Under the pieces are notes generated by a model, which was given only the letters and a program-made list of their open reading frames with translations, did no database searches and had not been told where the DNA came from. Of a stretch of DNA of 5,964 bases, positions 5,756 to 5,964 are shown in pieces. The position numbers and the translations under genes are program-made. How positions within the stretch are numbered: position 1 is the first letter of the stretch; every line of letters begins with the position of its first letter. Origin of the DNA: CAZUQP01 sp964484285 (lineage in GTDB: Bacteria > Pseudomonadota > Gammaproteobacteria > DSM-16500); NCBI GenBank assembly GCA_964484285.1, contig CAZAEO010000116.1, positions 1 to 5,964 on the forward strand, given 5' to 3'.

Positions 5756-5935
5756 CTACTGAAATAAAAATAATATAAAAATGATTCCGCATCGCTCATT
5801 GAACTGCTTGCCAACATTTAGTGTATCTACATCTTGATTCGCATTAATCCATGCCTCATGTAGATAACCATTTTTATATGCTGACATTCCGTGAGAGAAT
5901 CTTTGATTGTTCGAGGCGATAGTTTGTTTATTAAT
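5756..5935 (-). pseudogene. Protein-like short reading frame, possible gene remnant
   Basis: The minus strand is open from 5935 to a TAG at 5756-5758. Its middle part reads like genuine protein: FSHGMSAYKNGYLHEAW followed by INANQDVDTLNVGKQFNE. The pattern of Gly, Ala-Tyr, Gly-Tyr and Glu-Ala resembles the first helix of a TPR or Sel1-like repeat, which is only a suggestion. The last residues turn into a Phe/Ile/Leu run from AT-rich DNA, as expected past a frameshift or truncation point. The only ATG (5885-5887) would give 43 residues and lacks a ribosome binding site. Probably a remnant; it could be chance. Confidence 0.25.
5824..5866. repeat. 9-base perfect inverted repeat
   Basis: TATCTACAT at 5824-5832 is the exact reverse complement of ATGTAGATA at 5858-5866, with 25 bases between. 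It lies in the gene-poor end region. It could be a binding site, a weak stem-loop or the edge of a small lost element; no flanking target-site duplication is obvious. Confidence 0.35.
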
Positions 5936-5964
5936 TAATCAACAATGAGGTTTTTTGACTCAAT

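Larger units (their letters stand above)
5450..5964. other. Gene-poor end region with degraded sequences
   Basis: No intact gene is visible in these 515 bases. From left to right they hold the promoter of the membrane protein gene (5478-5505), AT-rich DNA with no recognisable signal (5506-5593), the DUF1016 fragment (5594-5725), and a minus-strand protein-like stretch (5756-5935) containing an inverted repeat (5824-5866). An ATG at 5945 on the plus strand runs out of the window after six codons and has no ribosome binding site. The picture is one of decayed accessory genes. Confidence 0.5.

Noticed and set aside
5590..5817. 75-codon minus-strand frame rich in Ser and Phe
   Set aside because: It lies opposite the DUF1016 fragment, has low-complexity Ser/Phe composition and no ribosome binding site; the plus strand explains the sequence better.
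5945..5964. Plus-strand ATG followed by six open codons at the window edge
   Set aside because: There is no ribosome binding site and too little sequence to judge; it cannot be called a gene.
1..5964. CRISPR array, tRNA or rRNA genes, complete insertion sequence, toxin-antitoxin pair
   Set aside because: I saw no regularly spaced repeat array, no cloverleaf-like sequence with conserved tRNA boxes, no transposase and no adjacent small toxin/antitoxin frames.

Overview
The window is AT-rich and densely coded. Six apparent genes all lie on the minus strand, flanked by gene debris at both ends. A PAS-GerE (LuxR-type) regulator, a Sec-exported ankyrin protein, a YhcG/DUF1016-type nuclease and a small HTH-like protein fit an AT-rich gammaproteobacterium, possibly of the Legionella group. 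That placement is an impression from gene content and composition, not a demonstrated assignment.

Left end (1-429): the 3' part of an MFS transporter gene of the metabolite:H+ symporter type. It is cut off on its 5' side by an in-frame stop near 233 and runs out of the window at base 1. About 195 bases of unassigned DNA with two potential hairpins separate it from the next gene.

Centre-left (430-2672): a 144-149 residue protein with an XRE-like helix-turn-helix, expressed from a region with a perfect TATAAT box and a palindrome. Upstream is a two-gene operon: a PAS-LuxR regulator, then a Gfo/Idh/MocA NAD(P)-dependent oxidoreductase starting inside the regulator's stop codon (ATGA overlap). 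The two are probably translationally coupled. A hairpin follows the oxidoreductase.

Centre-right (2782-4932): a secreted or periplasmic ankyrin-repeat protein lies 47 bases downstream of a complete YhcG/DUF1016 PD-(D/E)XK nuclease gene, so the two may share a transcript. A 10-base direct repeat, spaced exactly 21 bases, lies at the ankyrin stop codon and in the leader of the LuxR gene.

Right end (5084-5964): a small inner-membrane protein of unknown function with a recognisable promoter and ribosome binding site. Beyond it are about 500 bases without an intact gene. They hold a fragment of a second, divergent DUF1016 nuclease on the plus strand, a short protein-like minus-strand stretch and a 9-base inverted repeat. 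Together the two DUF1016 copies, the truncated transporter and the orphan genes look like an accessory region with repeated gain and loss. I see no convincing complete new system; the best leads are the degraded second nuclease, the exported ankyrin protein next to the intact nuclease, and the coupled regulator-oxidoreductase pair.
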